Part shown: in pieces, positions 5,440 to 5,474 of the stretch
Layout: every line of letters starts with the position of its first letter
Position numbering within the stretch: position 1 is the stretch's first letter
Assembly (NCBI GenBank): GCA_008975185.1
Contig: BFAU01000156.1
Span: 1 to 5,474, forward strand
Length of the DNA stretch: 5,474 bases
Origin: a bacterium MnTg04
GTDB lineage: Bacteria; Pseudomonadota; Gammaproteobacteria; Steroidobacterales; MnTg04
Direction: 5' to 3'
Notes under the pieces: generated by a model
The model's input: the letters and a program-made list of their open reading frames with translations, nothing else
Told to the model about the DNA's origin: nothing
Database searches by the model: none
Position numbers and translations under genes: made by a program

Positions 5440-5474
5440 ACCGGCCTGCCGATGTCGTTATCAAGCGGCTGGGG
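5436..5474 (+). CDS. lipB: Octanoyltransferase LipB, N-terminal end (partial)
   Basis: Only 13 codons are visible, MNRPADVVIKRLG, before the window ends. The ATG shares ATGA (5436-5439) with the ybeD stop, indicating translational coupling. The peptide fits the LipB N-terminus, which typically has a short leader, a hydrophobic strand and then R-x-LG (ILVRQLG in E. coli). LipB moves octanoate from octanoyl-ACP to lipoyl domains of 2-oxoacid dehydrogenases and the glycine cleavage H protein; LipA then inserts the sulfurs. The call rests mainly on the conserved ybeD-lipB order, as the active-site Lys and Cys lie outside the window. Confidence 0.8.
   Translation, partial: MNRPADVVIKRLG

Noticed and set aside
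1..5474. Mobile element, CRISPR array, defence or other novel system
   Set aside because: All six complete genes and both partial ones fit known housekeeping families in a known order. There are no terminal inverted repeats, transposase fragments, spaced repeats or unexplained genes.

Overview
The window is a densely packed, single-strand (+) cluster of cell-wall elongation genes followed by the start of the lipoate pathway. The order is mrdA (3' end) - rodA - mltB - rlpA - dacA - D-amino acid aminotransferase (dat) - ybeD (DUF493) - lipB (5' end). This arrangement is known from Proteobacteria; Pseudomonas has the same order without dat. GC-rich coding sequence, an outer-membrane-type lipoprotein (RlpA) and periplasmic wall enzymes point to a Gram-negative, most likely a gammaproteobacterium. 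I cannot name the genus. The dat gene between dacA and ybeD argues against E. coli or Pseudomonas themselves.

Layout: bases 1-130 end penicillin-binding protein 2. Its partner glycosyltransferase RodA (127-1263) overlaps it by four bases. The lytic transglycosylase MltB (1260-2291) overlaps rodA by four bases. The lipoprotein RlpA (about 2254-3069) begins inside the 3' end of mltB. The only true intergenic gap (3070-3176, 107 bases) holds a plausible sigma70-type promoter and leads to dacA (3177-4322), the only gene here with both an ATG start and a clear Shine-Dalgarno sequence. A 15-base gap precedes dat (4338-5186). The ybeD gene (about 5167-5439) begins inside the end of dat, and lipB (5436 to the window edge) overlaps ybeD by four bases.

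How the genes work together: RodA polymerises glycan strands and PBP2 crosslinks them. MltB and RlpA cleave glycan strands. DacA trims the terminal D-Ala from pentapeptides. Dat interconverts D-Ala and D-Glu, both wall precursors, in the cytoplasm. YbeD and LipB belong to the neighbouring lipoate block.

Every gene falls into a known family with its catalytic residues intact. I see no mobile element, CRISPR array, RNA gene or undescribed system. The points worth a second look concern expression architecture (non-ATG starts, overlaps, an internal promoter), the non-lipidated MltB and the dat insertion.
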